A stretch of 5,712 nt of DNA, from NCBI GenBank assembly GCA_902479835.1, contig CABSQC010000079.1:1-5712 (forward strand), in the 5' to 3' direction. This document shows positions 1-5,712 of the stretch, piece after piece. The notes under the pieces were generated by a model that made no database searches, was not told the origin of the DNA, and saw only the letters and a list, made by a program, of their open reading frames with translations. The stretch is from an uncultured Streptococcus sp. GTDB taxonomy: Bacteria > Bacillota > Bacilli > Lactobacillales > Streptococcaceae. The number at the start of each line of letters is the position of its first letter. Within the stretch, counting starts at the first letter, position 1. A program made the translations under genes and the position numbers.

Positions 1-37
1 GATTGTAGTGAAGACCAAGTATTCTATTTGTAAAAGG

Positions 38-106
38 CTACTTCAATCCTTGCAATTTTTCCAATACAACTTCATAAACATCTGTCAAGCTACCAAGATC
101 ACGACG
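38..106 (-). pseudogene. Remnant of a second purC 3' end (last 22 codons plus stop)
   Basis: Read on the minus strand, this stretch encodes [20 protein letters not shown] followed by LK and a TAG stop. This matches residues 214-235 of the intact purC next door with a single change, Gln225 to Glu. Aligned codon by codon, 16 of 66 bases differ (about 76% identity), and all but one changed codon is synonymous. The frame has no start: upstream it runs through Leu, Ser, Phe and Thr into a TAG at 119-121, so it cannot be expressed as a protein. Homology stops sharply at about position 106, beside a perfect palindrome. The mostly synonymous divergence shows that the fragment was under protein-level selection until recently and came from a different purC allele. 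I infer a scar of allele replacement or insertion rather than a fresh tandem copy. Confidence 0.85.
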
Positions 107-109
107 GAG

Positions 110-134
110 TGAAAAGGTCTAGTAGACCTTTTCA
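110..134. repeat. Perfect palindrome, 12-bp arms around one base
   Basis: The arms TGAAAAGGTCTA and TAGACCTTTTCA are exact reverse complements around a single G at 122. The palindrome begins four bases from where homology in the purC remnant ends. A transcript could form a hairpin of about 11 bp here, but neither strand has a U-run after it, so it is not a standard intrinsic terminator. It could be an end of a lost insertion, a recombination junction or an RNA-processing stem. The base pairing is certain; the role is unknown. Confidence 0.7.
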
Positions 135-182
135 GCCTGAGTCCTTTTACTTGAAAGACGAAGGTTTTCCGTTTCAAAAAGA

Positions 183-890
183 TTACTTCAAGCCCTGTAA
201 TTTCTCCAACACAACCTGATATACATCCGTTAAACTGCCCAAATCTCTACGGAAAACATCCTTGTCCATATGGTGCCCTTCAGCATCCCAAAGGCGGCAG
301 TTATCTGGTGAAAATTCGTCTGCCAAGATGATCTTACCATCCTTATCAAAACCAAATTCCAATTTGAAATCAATCAAACGAAGACCAATTTGTGCAAACC
401 AATCTTTCAGCAATTCATTGATACGACGCGTTTCTTCCTTGATATAGGCAATTTGTTCGTCGTTAGCAATATCCAAAAACTTCACATGCTCATCATTGAT
501 AAATGGGTCATCCAACTCATCGTTCTTATAGTAAAATTCAACGATTGGAGTGTTTAAGTCCAAACCTTCTTCAACGCCAAAACGTTTTGAGAAAGAACCC
601 GCCGTCACGTTACGAAGAACAACCTCCAAAGGAATGATTTTCACTTTCTTGTTGAGTTGTTCAGTATCAGAAATACGTTCGATAAAGTGAGTCTCTACTC
701 CCGCAGCATTCAATTTTTCAAAAATAAGAGACGAAATCTGATTATTTAGCACACCTTTTCCCTTAATAGTCTCCTTACGAGCCCCATTTAGCATGGTTGC
801 CTGGTCCTTATAGACCGACTTAATCACATTTTCGTCCTCAGTAGTATAGATATCCTTAGCTTTTCCAGTATAAATCAGTTGATTGGTCAT
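183..890 (-). CDS. purC: Phosphoribosylaminoimidazole-succinocarboxamide synthase (SAICAR synthetase)
   Basis: This cytoplasmic enzyme of de novo purine synthesis joins CAIR and aspartate using ATP to make SAICAR. The 235 residues are the normal length for the bacterial single-domain form. Visible landmarks are the N-terminal nucleotide-binding segment GKAKDIY (residues 9-15), the first SAICAR synthetase signature [15 protein letters not shown] (85-99), the second signature LIDFKLEFG (172-180) and the conserved [14 protein letters not shown] segment (189-202). The ATG at 890 is preceded by AAAGG about 11 bases upstream and has a good promoter with a leader of about 27 nt. No intrinsic terminator is seen after the TAA, which fits a longer purine operon continuing past the left edge (purL would be expected; inference). 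PurBox-like sites upstream suggest PurR control. The 3' end is partly duplicated downstream at 38-106. The identification is very secure. Confidence 0.98.
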   Translation of the reverse strand: MTNQLIYTGKAKDIYTTEDENVIKSVYKDQATMLNGARKETIKGKGVLNNQISSLIFEKLNAAGVETHFIERISDTEQLNKKVKIIPLEVVLRNVTAGSFSKRFGVEEGLDLNTPIVEFYYKNDELDDPFINDEHVKFLDIANDEQIAYIKEETRRINELLKDWFAQIGLRLIDFKLEFGFDKDGKIILADEFSPDNCRLWDAEGHHMDKDVFRRDLGSLTDVYQVVLEKLQGLK

Positions 891-923
891 GACTTTGTTC
901 GCCTTTCGTATTTTATCACCTTC

Positions 924-952
924 ATTCTATCACATACAAAGTGGATTTTCAA
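924..952 (-). promoter_or_regulatory. purC sigma-A promoter with extended -10
   Basis: On the minus strand a TTGAAA -35 (947-952) is separated by exactly 17 bp from a TAGAAT -10 (924-929). The -10 is preceded by TGA, giving the extended TGn element. Each hexamer matches consensus at 5 of 6 bases. Transcription should start near 917, leaving a leader of only about 27 nt, too short for a riboswitch, so control is expected at initiation. Confidence 0.8.
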
Positions 953-955
953 TAA

Positions 956-968
956 ATTTCCGTACAAT
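956..968 (+). promoter_or_regulatory. Proximal PurBox (PurR operator)
   Basis: The plus-strand sequence ATTTCCGTACAAT matches the PurBox consensus AWWWCCGAACWWT, known from Lactococcus and Bacillus PurR targets, at 12 of 13 positions; the exception is T for A after CCG. It lies directly upstream of the purC -35. In lactococci and streptococci PurR acts as a PRPP-responsive activator of such promoters, so this site probably activates purC when purines are scarce. The match is visible; binding is inferred. Confidence 0.65.
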
Positions 969-975
969 ATAGGCA

Positions 976-988
976 GAAACCGAATGAA
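976..988 (+). promoter_or_regulatory. Distal, weaker PurBox
   Basis: GAAACCGAATGAA matches the PurBox consensus at 9 of 13 positions and keeps the CCGAA core. It has the same orientation as the proximal box, with cores 20 bp apart, about two helical turns, so both would present the same DNA face. A pair of boxes is typical of PurR targets. It ends only eight bases from the acpP terminator T-run. Confidence 0.45.
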
Positions 989-996
989 AAGGACAG

Positions 997-1031
997 AAAA
1001 AAAGATCATCCAGAACAATCTCTGAACGATC
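997..1031 (-). terminator. Intrinsic terminator of the araT-recO-plsX-acpP operon
   Basis: The minus-strand transcript can form an 11-bp stem (1031-1021 with 1014-1004, two G-U pairs) around a six-base loop. A run of seven U (1003-997) follows, and an A-rich stretch precedes the stem. It begins ten bases after the acpP stop codon and separates the operon from the purC control region. Confidence 0.85.
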
Positions 1032-1040
1032 CCTTTTCAA

Positions 1041-1289
1041 CTAGTTACTAGCAGTTCGTTTTTCGATATAGTCAACGACATCTCCTACCGTGTTAAAGTC
1101 ATCAATAGCCTTGTCTGGAATCTCCAATTGGTATTCATCTTCCAACTCGATGATAAATTCCATCAATTCAACGGAGTCTGCCTGTAAATCCTTGCGCAAA
1201 TCCAACTCCAAAGATACTTGAAAGTCTGGTCCCTTGCGATCTTTGAGAAATTCCTCAATTGTAGCTAAAATTTCGTTTTGTTTACTCAT
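1041..1289 (-). CDS. acpP: plsX-linked acyl carrier protein
   Basis: This small acidic four-helix protein carries acyl chains on a 4'-phosphopantetheine arm. The attachment serine is Ser39 in the motif ADSVEL (canonical DSL), followed by the acidic recognition helix MEFIIELEDEY. The 82 residues are the usual ACP length. Its ATG lies three bases after the plsX stop, and its ribosome binding site AAGGAAGGG lies inside the plsX 3' end. An earlier ATG overlapping the plsX stop is in another frame and meets a stop after two codons. Streptococci usually carry a main ACP in the fab cluster and this second one beside plsX. In Enterococcus faecalis the plsX-linked AcpB favours use of exogenous fatty acids, so a similar role is plausible here but inferred. 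The symbol acpP is the usual annotation; acpB may describe it better. Confidence 0.93.
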   Translation of the reverse strand: MSKQNEILATIEEFLKDRKGPDFQVSLELDLRKDLQADSVELMEFIIELEDEYQLEIPDKAIDDFNTVGDVVDYIEKRTASN

Positions 1290-1292
1290 ACA

Positions 1293-2288
1293 TTACCCTT
1301 CCTTCGATAATTCCTTCACTGATTTTCCAACAACATCTGTCTCTAACATAGTCCGAATCTGACGAATCGTGCTATAGACAGCTTTGGCATCACTCGAACC
1401 ATGCGTTTTAACAACAGGTGCTTGAAGGCCAAATAAAACCGCTCCCCCAACATCTGAGAAATCCAAGGTTTGTTTCAATGATTTCAACCGGTCCTTGAGG
1501 AGAAAAGCTCCTAGTTTCGCCTTCCAGTTTCCAGTAGCAATTGCTTGTTTCAGTTGCTTCAAGATTCCAAAAGCTGTTCCTTCCATCGTTTTCAAGACAG
1601 CGTTTCCCGTGAAACCATCCGCCACAACAACATCTGCAACACCATCCATCAAATCACGCGCTTCCACATTTCCAACAAAATGAATCGACGCATCCTCAGA
1701 TAACAATTGGTAAGCTTCCTTGCGCAAAGGATCTCCCTTACTAGCTTCTGTCCCATTGTTCAATAGACCCACGCGTGGTTTTTGAATCCCACGAACATTT
1801 TCCGCATAGTAAGACCCCATCACAGCATACTGATGCAAGTGCTCTGGTGTATTTTCCGCATTGGCACCTAAGTCCAACATGTCATACCCGCGACCATCAA
1901 CCGTCGGAAGTGTGGACATCAATCCAGGGCGTTCCACCCCTTTGATACGACCAACGATAAAGAAACCTGCCGCCAACAAGGCACCCGTGTTACCCGCAGA
2001 CAACATAGCATCTACATCTCCAGCCTTCACATCCTTGGCAGCCAAGACCATAGAGGCCTGTTTCTTCCGACGAATAGCACGTGCCGGCTCATCATCTGAA
2101 TCGATTTTTTCCTCCGTATGAACAATCGATACACGCTCTGTTGCTGTTAAATAGTTTTTGATTTTTGCCTCATCACCATACAAGACAATCTCAATATCAT
2201 CAAAATCACGAATGGCTTGATTCACGCCTTCTACCAAGGCTTGAGGTGCATTATCGCCCCCCATTGCATCTACTGCAATTTTTTTCAT
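1293..2288 (-). CDS. plsX: Phosphate acyltransferase PlsX
   Basis: PlsX converts acyl-ACP and phosphate into acyl-phosphate, the donor that PlsY uses to acylate glycerol-3-phosphate. It is a peripheral membrane enzyme at the start of phospholipid synthesis. The 331 residues match the family length. Landmarks are the N-terminal [10 protein letters not shown] (6-15), [15 protein letters not shown] (96-110), [14 protein letters not shown] (175-188) and [17 protein letters not shown] (221-237). The ATG overlaps the recO stop codon by four bases (ATGA), and a strong GGAGGTG sits four bases upstream inside recO, so translation is probably coupled. It directly precedes the ACP gene, its likely substrate carrier. 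The identification is secure. Confidence 0.97.
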   Translation of the reverse strand: MKKIAVDAMGGDNAPQALVEGVNQAIRDFDDIEIVLYGDEAKIKNYLTATERVSIVHTEEKIDSDDEPARAIRRKKQASMVLAAKDVKAGDVDAMLSAGNTGALLAAGFFIVGRIKGVERPGLMSTLPTVDGRGYDMLDLGANAENTPEHLHQYAVMGSYYAENVRGIQKPRVGLLNNGTEASKGDPLRKEAYQLLSEDASIHFVGNVEARDLMDGVADVVVADGFTGNAVLKTMEGTAFGILKQLKQAIATGNWKAKLGAFLLKDRLKSLKQTLDFSDVGGAVLFGLQAPVVKTHGSSDAKAVYSTIRQIRTMLETDVVGKSVKELSKEG

Positions 2289-3064
2289 GTTTCACCTCCA
2301 GATGAATCTTTCATAATCGCTCCCCAATCACTCAAGGAATCGATAAACTTTTTAGCTTTTAAATGGATCCCTACATACTCCTCATACAACTGATCCATCG
2401 CCTGACGTAGAGCTGCTTTCATCTCCGCTTGTAGAGAAATCGTCTCTAGCTCACTGAATCGCACTGCTTGAAACTGATCCAATAAATAGAGAACATTTGG
2501 ATGCCAGTGAGCGCGTCTCTCATCCTGATCATAATGATCCGGACAAAGGACCCCACTATACCGGAAGGAATAGTCAAAAGGAAGACCAACCCGATGGCAG
2601 AAACAGCATTCATGCAGATTCAAGACAACCCCAAACCGCGATAGAATCTGAATCTCAAAAATATTGGTCAAAACCTCATAATCCAAGCCTTCTTCCATCA
2701 AAGACAGGGTCTTTTCCAAAAAAGTAAACAAGGCCGGATCCACCTGATTATCCTGAATACTGGCATCCGCAAGCGCCAAAACATAGGTCGCATAAGAAAG
2801 AGCAAAAAGATCTGCATTGATTTTCTTATAAACCTGCACATCTTGAAAATCATCAATATAACTCAACCCATCATCATTGATTTTCAACAACATATCTGCC
2901 GTTACCAAAGGTTGCAACATGGGATTCAACCGTGATTTTCCCGCATGTTTCACAAAAAACATCCGCTTACCTGACTTCTCCGTGAAGATTTTGACCAATT
3001 TGTCATCCTCACGAAACTCCCGATTATACAGCACAATGCCCCGGGTCTCAATTGACTCCAGCAT
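2285..3064 (-). CDS. recO: DNA recombination and repair mediator RecO
   Basis: RecO works with RecR to load RecA onto SSB-coated single-stranded DNA in gap repair and anneals complementary strands. The 259 residues fit the family. An N-terminal OB-fold region (about residues 1-80, with [15 protein letters not shown] at 9-23) is followed by a helical C-terminal domain. A zinc-finger-like cluster is visible, with Cys153/Cys154 and Cys156 in HECCFCH, then Cys174 and His177 in CPDH. The ATG at 3064 lies 17 bases inside the end of araT, with AAGGAG 13 bases upstream; the nearer ATG upstream belongs to the araT frame. The end overlaps plsX by four bases. Its place between an aminotransferase and lipid genes is a conserved streptococcal arrangement rather than a sign of shared function. 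Confidence 0.96.
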   Translation of the reverse strand: MLESIETRGIVLYNREFREDDKLVKIFTEKSGKRMFFVKHAGKSRLNPMLQPLVTADMLLKINDDGLSYIDDFQDVQVYKKINADLFALSYATYVLALADASIQDNQVDPALFTFLEKTLSLMEEGLDYEVLTNIFEIQILSRFGVVLNLHECCFCHRVGLPFDYSFRYSGVLCPDHYDQDERRAHWHPNVLYLLDQFQAVRFSELETISLQAEMKAALRQAMDQLYEEYVGIHLKAKKFIDSLSDWGAIMKDSSGGET

Positions 3065-4229
3065 GTTCTTCCATATACTCCTTCAAGCGTTTCATAGCTT
3101 CCTTGATAACCTCCATGCTGGCTGCATACGACAAACGCACATAACCTTCGCCATATTGACCAAAAGCAGCACCAGGAATGAAAGCAACCGCTTTTTCACG
3201 CGCAAAATCCTGCAAGAAAGCAAAGGAATCTTGATTATAACCAGCTGGGATTTTAGCAAAAATATAAAAAGCTCCATCTGGCTTAATAATCTCAAACCCA
3301 AGCGCGGACATCTGTTCAATAATATAATCACGACGCTTCACATATTCCTTCTTCATCGGCTCCGCATCATCTCGACCTTCCGTCAAAGCTTCGATCGCAG
3401 CATACTGGTTCATGGTTCCAGCAGCCGTTACCAAATACTGATGACTCTTGATAAGTTGGGCCGTCAATACAGCCGGAGCAAAGATAAAGCCAAGTCGCCA
3501 GCCTGTCATGGCATGAGACTTAGACAAACCATTAATGACAATGGTCTGCTCAGGAATGAAGGATGCCATAGAGACATGCGCTTCTCCAGTATAAGTTAGC
3601 TCTGAATAAACTTCATCACAAATCACAAAGACTTCATATTTTTTTAGGACAGCAGCCAATTCTGCCATCTGTTCGCGCGAATAAGTGACACCCGTTGGAT
3701 TAGCTGGATAATTGAGAATAACAGCCTTCAATTTTTCACCCTGCTCTAGAATCGCCTTTTCCAACTTTTCAGGCGTCAAGACAAAACGATCTGCTGTCGT
3801 ATCAATTTCGACAACATCTGCTCCCACCAAATTTATAATCGGTTCATAACCAGGATAAGCTGGCGCCGGAAGAAGTACTACATCTCCAGGTTCCAAGATC
3901 GCTGTCAAGGTGGCAGATAAGGCTTCTGTCGCACCGATCGTCACCAATATCTCATCCTCAGGACGGTAGTGAATACCATACTTGTCAGCCACAAACTGAC
4001 TTGCAGCCTCACGCAAAGCCAGTAAGCCACTCATCCCAGTATAATGGCTAAAATTCGCATCAATTGCAGCCTTTCCTGCTTCTTTTACATGTTCAGGAGT
4101 TGTAAAATCAGGTTCCCCCAACGTCAAACGCAAGACACCAGGAATGGAAGAAATTGATTGATCGAACTGACGAATCAAAGAAACTTCAATCCGATTCAGA
4201 TTTTTATTAAAACGTTTCGTTAAATCCAT
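3048..4229 (-). CDS. araT: Pyridoxal-phosphate aminotransferase, class I/II, AraT type
   Basis: This is a fold-type I PLP aminotransferase of 393 residues. Visible active-site elements are the NYPANPTG loop (Asn177 would contact the cofactor ring), DEVY (Asp205 to the pyridine nitrogen, Tyr208), the Schiff-base lysine Lys237 in [15 protein letters not shown], Arg245, and the C-terminal substrate-carboxylate arginine Arg365 in YVRLSYA. The GLGEP-like loop near residue 38 reads TLGEPDF. The closest known protein is lactococcal AraT, which transaminates aromatic amino acids (and leucine and methionine) with 2-oxoglutarate; the same gene precedes recO in pneumococcus. Substrate preference cannot be read from the sequence, so a broader role is possible. 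The start is fixed by GGAGGTG four bases before the ATG. It is the first gene of a four-gene operon and overlaps recO by 17 bases. Confidence 0.9.
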   Translation of the reverse strand: MDLTKRFNKNLNRIEVSLIRQFDQSISSIPGVLRLTLGEPDFTTPEHVKEAGKAAIDANFSHYTGMSGLLALREAASQFVADKYGIHYRPEDEILVTIGATEALSATLTAILEPGDVVLLPAPAYPGYEPIINLVGADVVEIDTTADRFVLTPEKLEKAILEQGEKLKAVILNYPANPTGVTYSREQMAELAAVLKKYEVFVICDEVYSELTYTGEAHVSMASFIPEQTIVINGLSKSHAMTGWRLGFIFAPAVLTAQLIKSHQYLVTAAGTMNQYAAIEALTEGRDDAEPMKKEYVKRRDYIIEQMSALGFEIIKPDGAFYIFAKIPAGYNQDSFAFLQDFAREKAVAFIPGAAFGQYGEGYVRLSYAASMEVIKEAMKRLKEYMEEHAGVN

Positions 4230-4256
4230 AGAACACCTCCAAAAACACTTATATTC

Positions 4257-4285
4257 ATTATACTATAAATAGGACCCCATCGCAA
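4257..4285 (-). promoter_or_regulatory. Promoter of the araT-recO-plsX-acpP operon
   Basis: The minus strand shows a perfect TATAAT -10 (4257-4262) and a TTGCGA -35 (4280-4285, 4 of 6 consensus) with a 17-bp spacer. Transcription should begin near 4250, giving a leader of about 21 nt that contains little beyond the GGAGGTG ribosome binding site (4234-4240). There is no room for a T-box or riboswitch. Confidence 0.8.
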
Positions 4286-4349
4286 AAGAACAAGCCAGAT
4301 CCCCATCTTGTGTTCACCATCAAAGGACATTTCAACAATTCCCCCATAC

Positions 4350-4377
4350 AAAAAAGACTTAGCAATGCTAAGTCTTT
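4350..4377 (-). terminator. Intrinsic terminator after the sortase gene
   Basis: A perfect 11-bp stem (AAAGACTTAGC with GCTAAGTCTTT) closes a three-base loop, and six U follow on the minus-strand transcript (4355-4350). It starts seven bases beyond the sortase stop codon. The plus-strand side has only three T after the stem, so it acts mainly in the minus direction. Confidence 0.92.
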
Positions 4378-4384
4378 CAAGACA

Positions 4385-5233
4385 TCATTGTTGACCACGT
4401 GTTGCCACGTATTTCAATTGATCTGCATGTTTCGCCACAAAATCCTTCATTTCTGAATCAGGAATTTGACGAAGGTAGAGGTTAGAACGAATCGTTTCAT
4501 CCTCTTCACGACAAGTTGACAATACTAAATACTTATCAGATGCTTTGATCTTGATATTAGGATTCTTCGTACGAGCTGACTCATAGATATTCTTCAACTG
4601 AGTGGTGAAATCTTTATCATCTTTAAAGCTTGTACGGTAGAAAGCAGTATCCTCAGGGACAATAACCAAGCCCATTACTTCATAGTAGTATTTCCGCTCT
4701 GGTGTCTCAATCACAACATACGGATGTTGGTCCAAATACTCTTGTTTGTCATAGTAGTTGACATCATTAAACATGCGATGATCGCCGACCTTACTACCAC
4801 GAGCATGACCAAACAGCCAAGTCAAACGATCACTGAAGTCTTTCTTGTTGTCCATATCCATGAAGACTGTTCCCATGTATGGCTCATTCCCACCATCAAA
4901 CGTCTTATTCAAATAAGTTTCATTATCAGTAGTTTGTACGACAGGTTCATCCAATTCAGTACCCGGTGCGTAGACATAAGCAATTGCTTCAGGGTTAACA
5001 GCTGTTAACTGAGCAAAACGATTTTTCAGATAATCTTTTTCTTCTTGACTTGGTTCATATTTAGTTTCTTGCTTGGTTGAACTTGTTCCAGTTGTCTTTT
5101 TAGCCGTGCTAGATGACTTGCTTCCTCCAAAAGGATTAAAGAAAATAAATCCAGCAACAAGCACAACAACTGCAACAAGAGCAGCAATCACAAGGCCCAA
5201 TTTAGTTGAACTTTTTTCCCCAGCTCTTTTCAT
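4385..5233 (-). CDS. Class B-type sortase, probably specific for LPKTxAVK proteins
   Basis: Sortases are membrane-bound cysteine transpeptidases that cleave a sorting motif in secreted proteins and join the substrate to peptidoglycan. The 282-residue protein has a short basic N-terminus, one membrane segment (about 12-32, LGLVIAALVAVVVLVAGFIF), a Ser/Thr/Lys-rich linker (37-57) and an extracellular catalytic domain (about 60-260). The catalytic residues are visible: His143 in WLFGHARG, Cys241 in LVLSTCREED and Arg249 eight residues later. The LSTC form, and the long helical insert before the cysteine strand (about 195-232), fit class B better than class A (TLxTC) or the pilus class C. A GAGGAG site lies eight bases before the ATG. 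The upstream neighbour ends in LPKTSAVK, its likely substrate. I see no promoter in the 29 bases between the upstream terminator and this start, so expression probably relies on read-through. The sortase call is secure; the substrate is inferred from the neighbour and from a known LPKTxAVK-specific sortase family. Confidence 0.93.
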   Translation of the reverse strand: MKRAGEKSSTKLGLVIAALVAVVVLVAGFIFFNPFGGSKSSSTAKKTTGTSSTKQETKYEPSQEEKDYLKNRFAQLTAVNPEAIAYVYAPGTELDEPVVQTTDNETYLNKTFDGGNEPYMGTVFMDMDNKKDFSDRLTWLFGHARGSKVGDHRMFNDVNYYDKQEYLDQHPYVVIETPERKYYYEVMGLVIVPEDTAFYRTSFKDDKDFTTQLKNIYESARTKNPNIKIKASDKYLVLSTCREEDETIRSNLYLRQIPDSEMKDFVAKHADQLKYVATRGQQ

Positions 5234-5262
5234 TGATTGATCTCCTCTTGATGATTTTTTCT

Positions 5263-5300
5263 AAAAAATAACACTGAGCCCAAGGACTCAGTGATATTTT
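5263..5300 (-). terminator. Intrinsic terminator between the surface-protein and sortase genes
   Basis: The minus-strand transcript forms a nine-base-pair stem (CACTGAGTC with GGCTCAGTG, one wobble pair) around CTTG at 5293-5272. A TATTTTTT tract follows (5270-5263), and an A-rich stretch lies on the other side. It sits only 29 bases upstream of the sortase start. It probably ends most transcripts of the abundant surface protein and lets a minority read into the sortase gene; that partial read-through is inference. Confidence 0.85.
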
Positions 5301-5321
5301 TATGAGCTAATTAATTAGAAA

Positions 5322-5712
5322 TTATTTAACTGCGCTAGTTTTTGGAAGTGATTTTTCACCAGCTTTTGCAGATGAAGATTTAGCTCCAGCTACAGCACCG
5401 TTATCTTTACCGTTTTCTTTTTTATCTGCTTTAGCATCTGCTGCTTTAGCACCAGCTACTTGACGCAAGTTACGGTAGTTAGCAGTGATATAGAATCCGC
5501 TTGGAGTTTCAGCATGAGCTGCAACATCAACGTCTACCAACCATTTAGTTCCATCATGTGGGTTAACTACTTCGATAGTTTGAGCACCCAATTGAGCTTT
5601 AGCAGTTACAGTTTGAGTTTTACCCCAAAGTTGGATACCTTGGCTAAAGTATGGGTTACGTGGAATAGCATTCAAATCACCACCGTTGTTGTAGTTTTCA
5701 CCTGTGTAGTGA
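5322..5712 (-). CDS. C-terminal part of a sortase-anchored surface protein ending in LPKTSAVK (start outside window)
   Basis: The frame is open to the right edge, so only the last 129 residues are visible; the true start, signal peptide and main domains lie outside. A TTG at 5675 could be mistaken for a start, but it is internal, because the frame continues upstream as HYTGENYNNGGD. The first part (about 90 residues, including FSQGIQLWGKTQTVTAKAQL and GTKWLVDVDV) looks like a folded beta-rich module I cannot assign to a family. A linker of about 35 residues rich in Ala, Lys and Gly follows, as expected of a wall-spanning stalk. The protein ends exactly at LPKTSAVK and TAA: there is no hydrophobic segment or basic tail of the classical LPXTG signal. 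The codons look strongly biased (GCT, GTT, AAA, ACT), suggesting high expression. A class B-type sortase gene follows. Surface anchoring is inferred; the function of the protein is unknown. Confidence 0.85.
   Translation of the reverse strand, partial: HYTGENYNNGGDLNAIPRNPYFSQGIQLWGKTQTVTAKAQLGAQTIEVVNPHDGTKWLVDVDVAAHAETPSGFYITANYRNLRQVAGAKAADAKADKKENGKDNGAVAGAKSSSAKAGEKSLPKTSAVK

Noticed and set aside
1..37. Start of the next purine gene or a terminator
   Set aside because: No ribosome binding site, start codon in a convincing frame or hairpin is visible in these bases.
110..134. Palindrome as the purC terminator
   Set aside because: Neither strand has a U-run following the stem, and the hairpin lies about 50 bases past the stop codon.
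891..1040. Purine riboswitch ahead of purC
   Set aside because: The inferred transcript leader is about 27 nt, and the remaining space is taken by the acpP terminator and PurBox-like sites.
2877..3599. Long plus-strand open frame of 240 codons
   Set aside because: It lies antisense to recO and araT, both secure by motifs. The translation has no recognisable domain and no good ribosome binding site, so it is a shadow frame.
4288..4315. Imperfect inverted repeat (GAACA ... TGTTC) upstream of the araT promoter
   Set aside because: Only five outer and four inner base pairs form, with an asymmetric interior mismatch; this is within what chance gives in AT-rich DNA.
4385..5233. Housekeeping class A sortase SrtA
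   Set aside because: The active-site strand reads LSTC and the protein has the long insert before the cysteine, as in class B. Housekeeping srtA in streptococci normally lies next to gyrA.
5322..5675. A complete small 117-residue gene starting at TTG 5675
   Set aside because: The frame continues without a stop to the window edge, and I see no reason to start there. It is the tail of a larger protein.

Overview
The window looks like chromosomal DNA of a Streptococcus, probably a viridans species of the mitis/sanguinis/parasanguinis type. The evidence is the low-GC Firmicute codon use, strong GGAGG-type ribosome binding sites, protein sequences close to the streptococcal versions of PurC, RecO, PlsX and AraT as I remember them, and a Gram-positive sortase next to a wall-protein gene. 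The species call is an inference. Every convincing gene lies on the minus strand, so transcription runs from high to low coordinates.

Layout in the direction of transcription. (1) 5712-5322: the C-terminal 129 residues of a secreted surface protein whose start lies outside the window. It ends exactly at LPKTSAVK, with no hydrophobic segment or charged tail after the motif. (2) 5300-5263: an intrinsic terminator. (3) 5233-4385: a membrane-anchored class B-type sortase with His143, Cys241 and Arg249, closed by a perfect hairpin terminator at 4377-4350. (4) A sigma-A promoter at 4285-4257, then a tight four-gene operon: araT (aminotransferase), recO (recombination mediator), plsX (acyl-phosphate synthesis) and a plsX-linked acyl carrier protein gene. 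The genes overlap by 17 nt, overlap by 4 nt and are separated by 3 nt, in that order. The operon closes at a terminator at 1031-997. (5) Two PurBox-like sites and a well-formed promoter drive purC (890-183). (6) Downstream of purC, positions 38-106 hold a second, diverged copy of the last 22 codons of purC, and a perfect 12-bp-arm palindrome lies beside its broken edge.

How the genes work together: the sortase and the LPKTSAVK protein look like a dedicated enzyme-substrate pair using an unusual, tail-less sorting signal. PlsX and the adjacent ACP act at the entry to phospholipid synthesis. RecO and AraT share the transcript without an obvious functional link. PurC begins the purine biosynthesis block, presumably continuing beyond the left edge under PurR control.

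The two observations most worth attention are the tail-less sortase substrate with its neighbouring class B sortase, and the purC 3' remnant. The remnant differs from the intact copy at 16 of 66 bases but at only one amino acid, which points to replacement by a foreign allele rather than a recent duplication.
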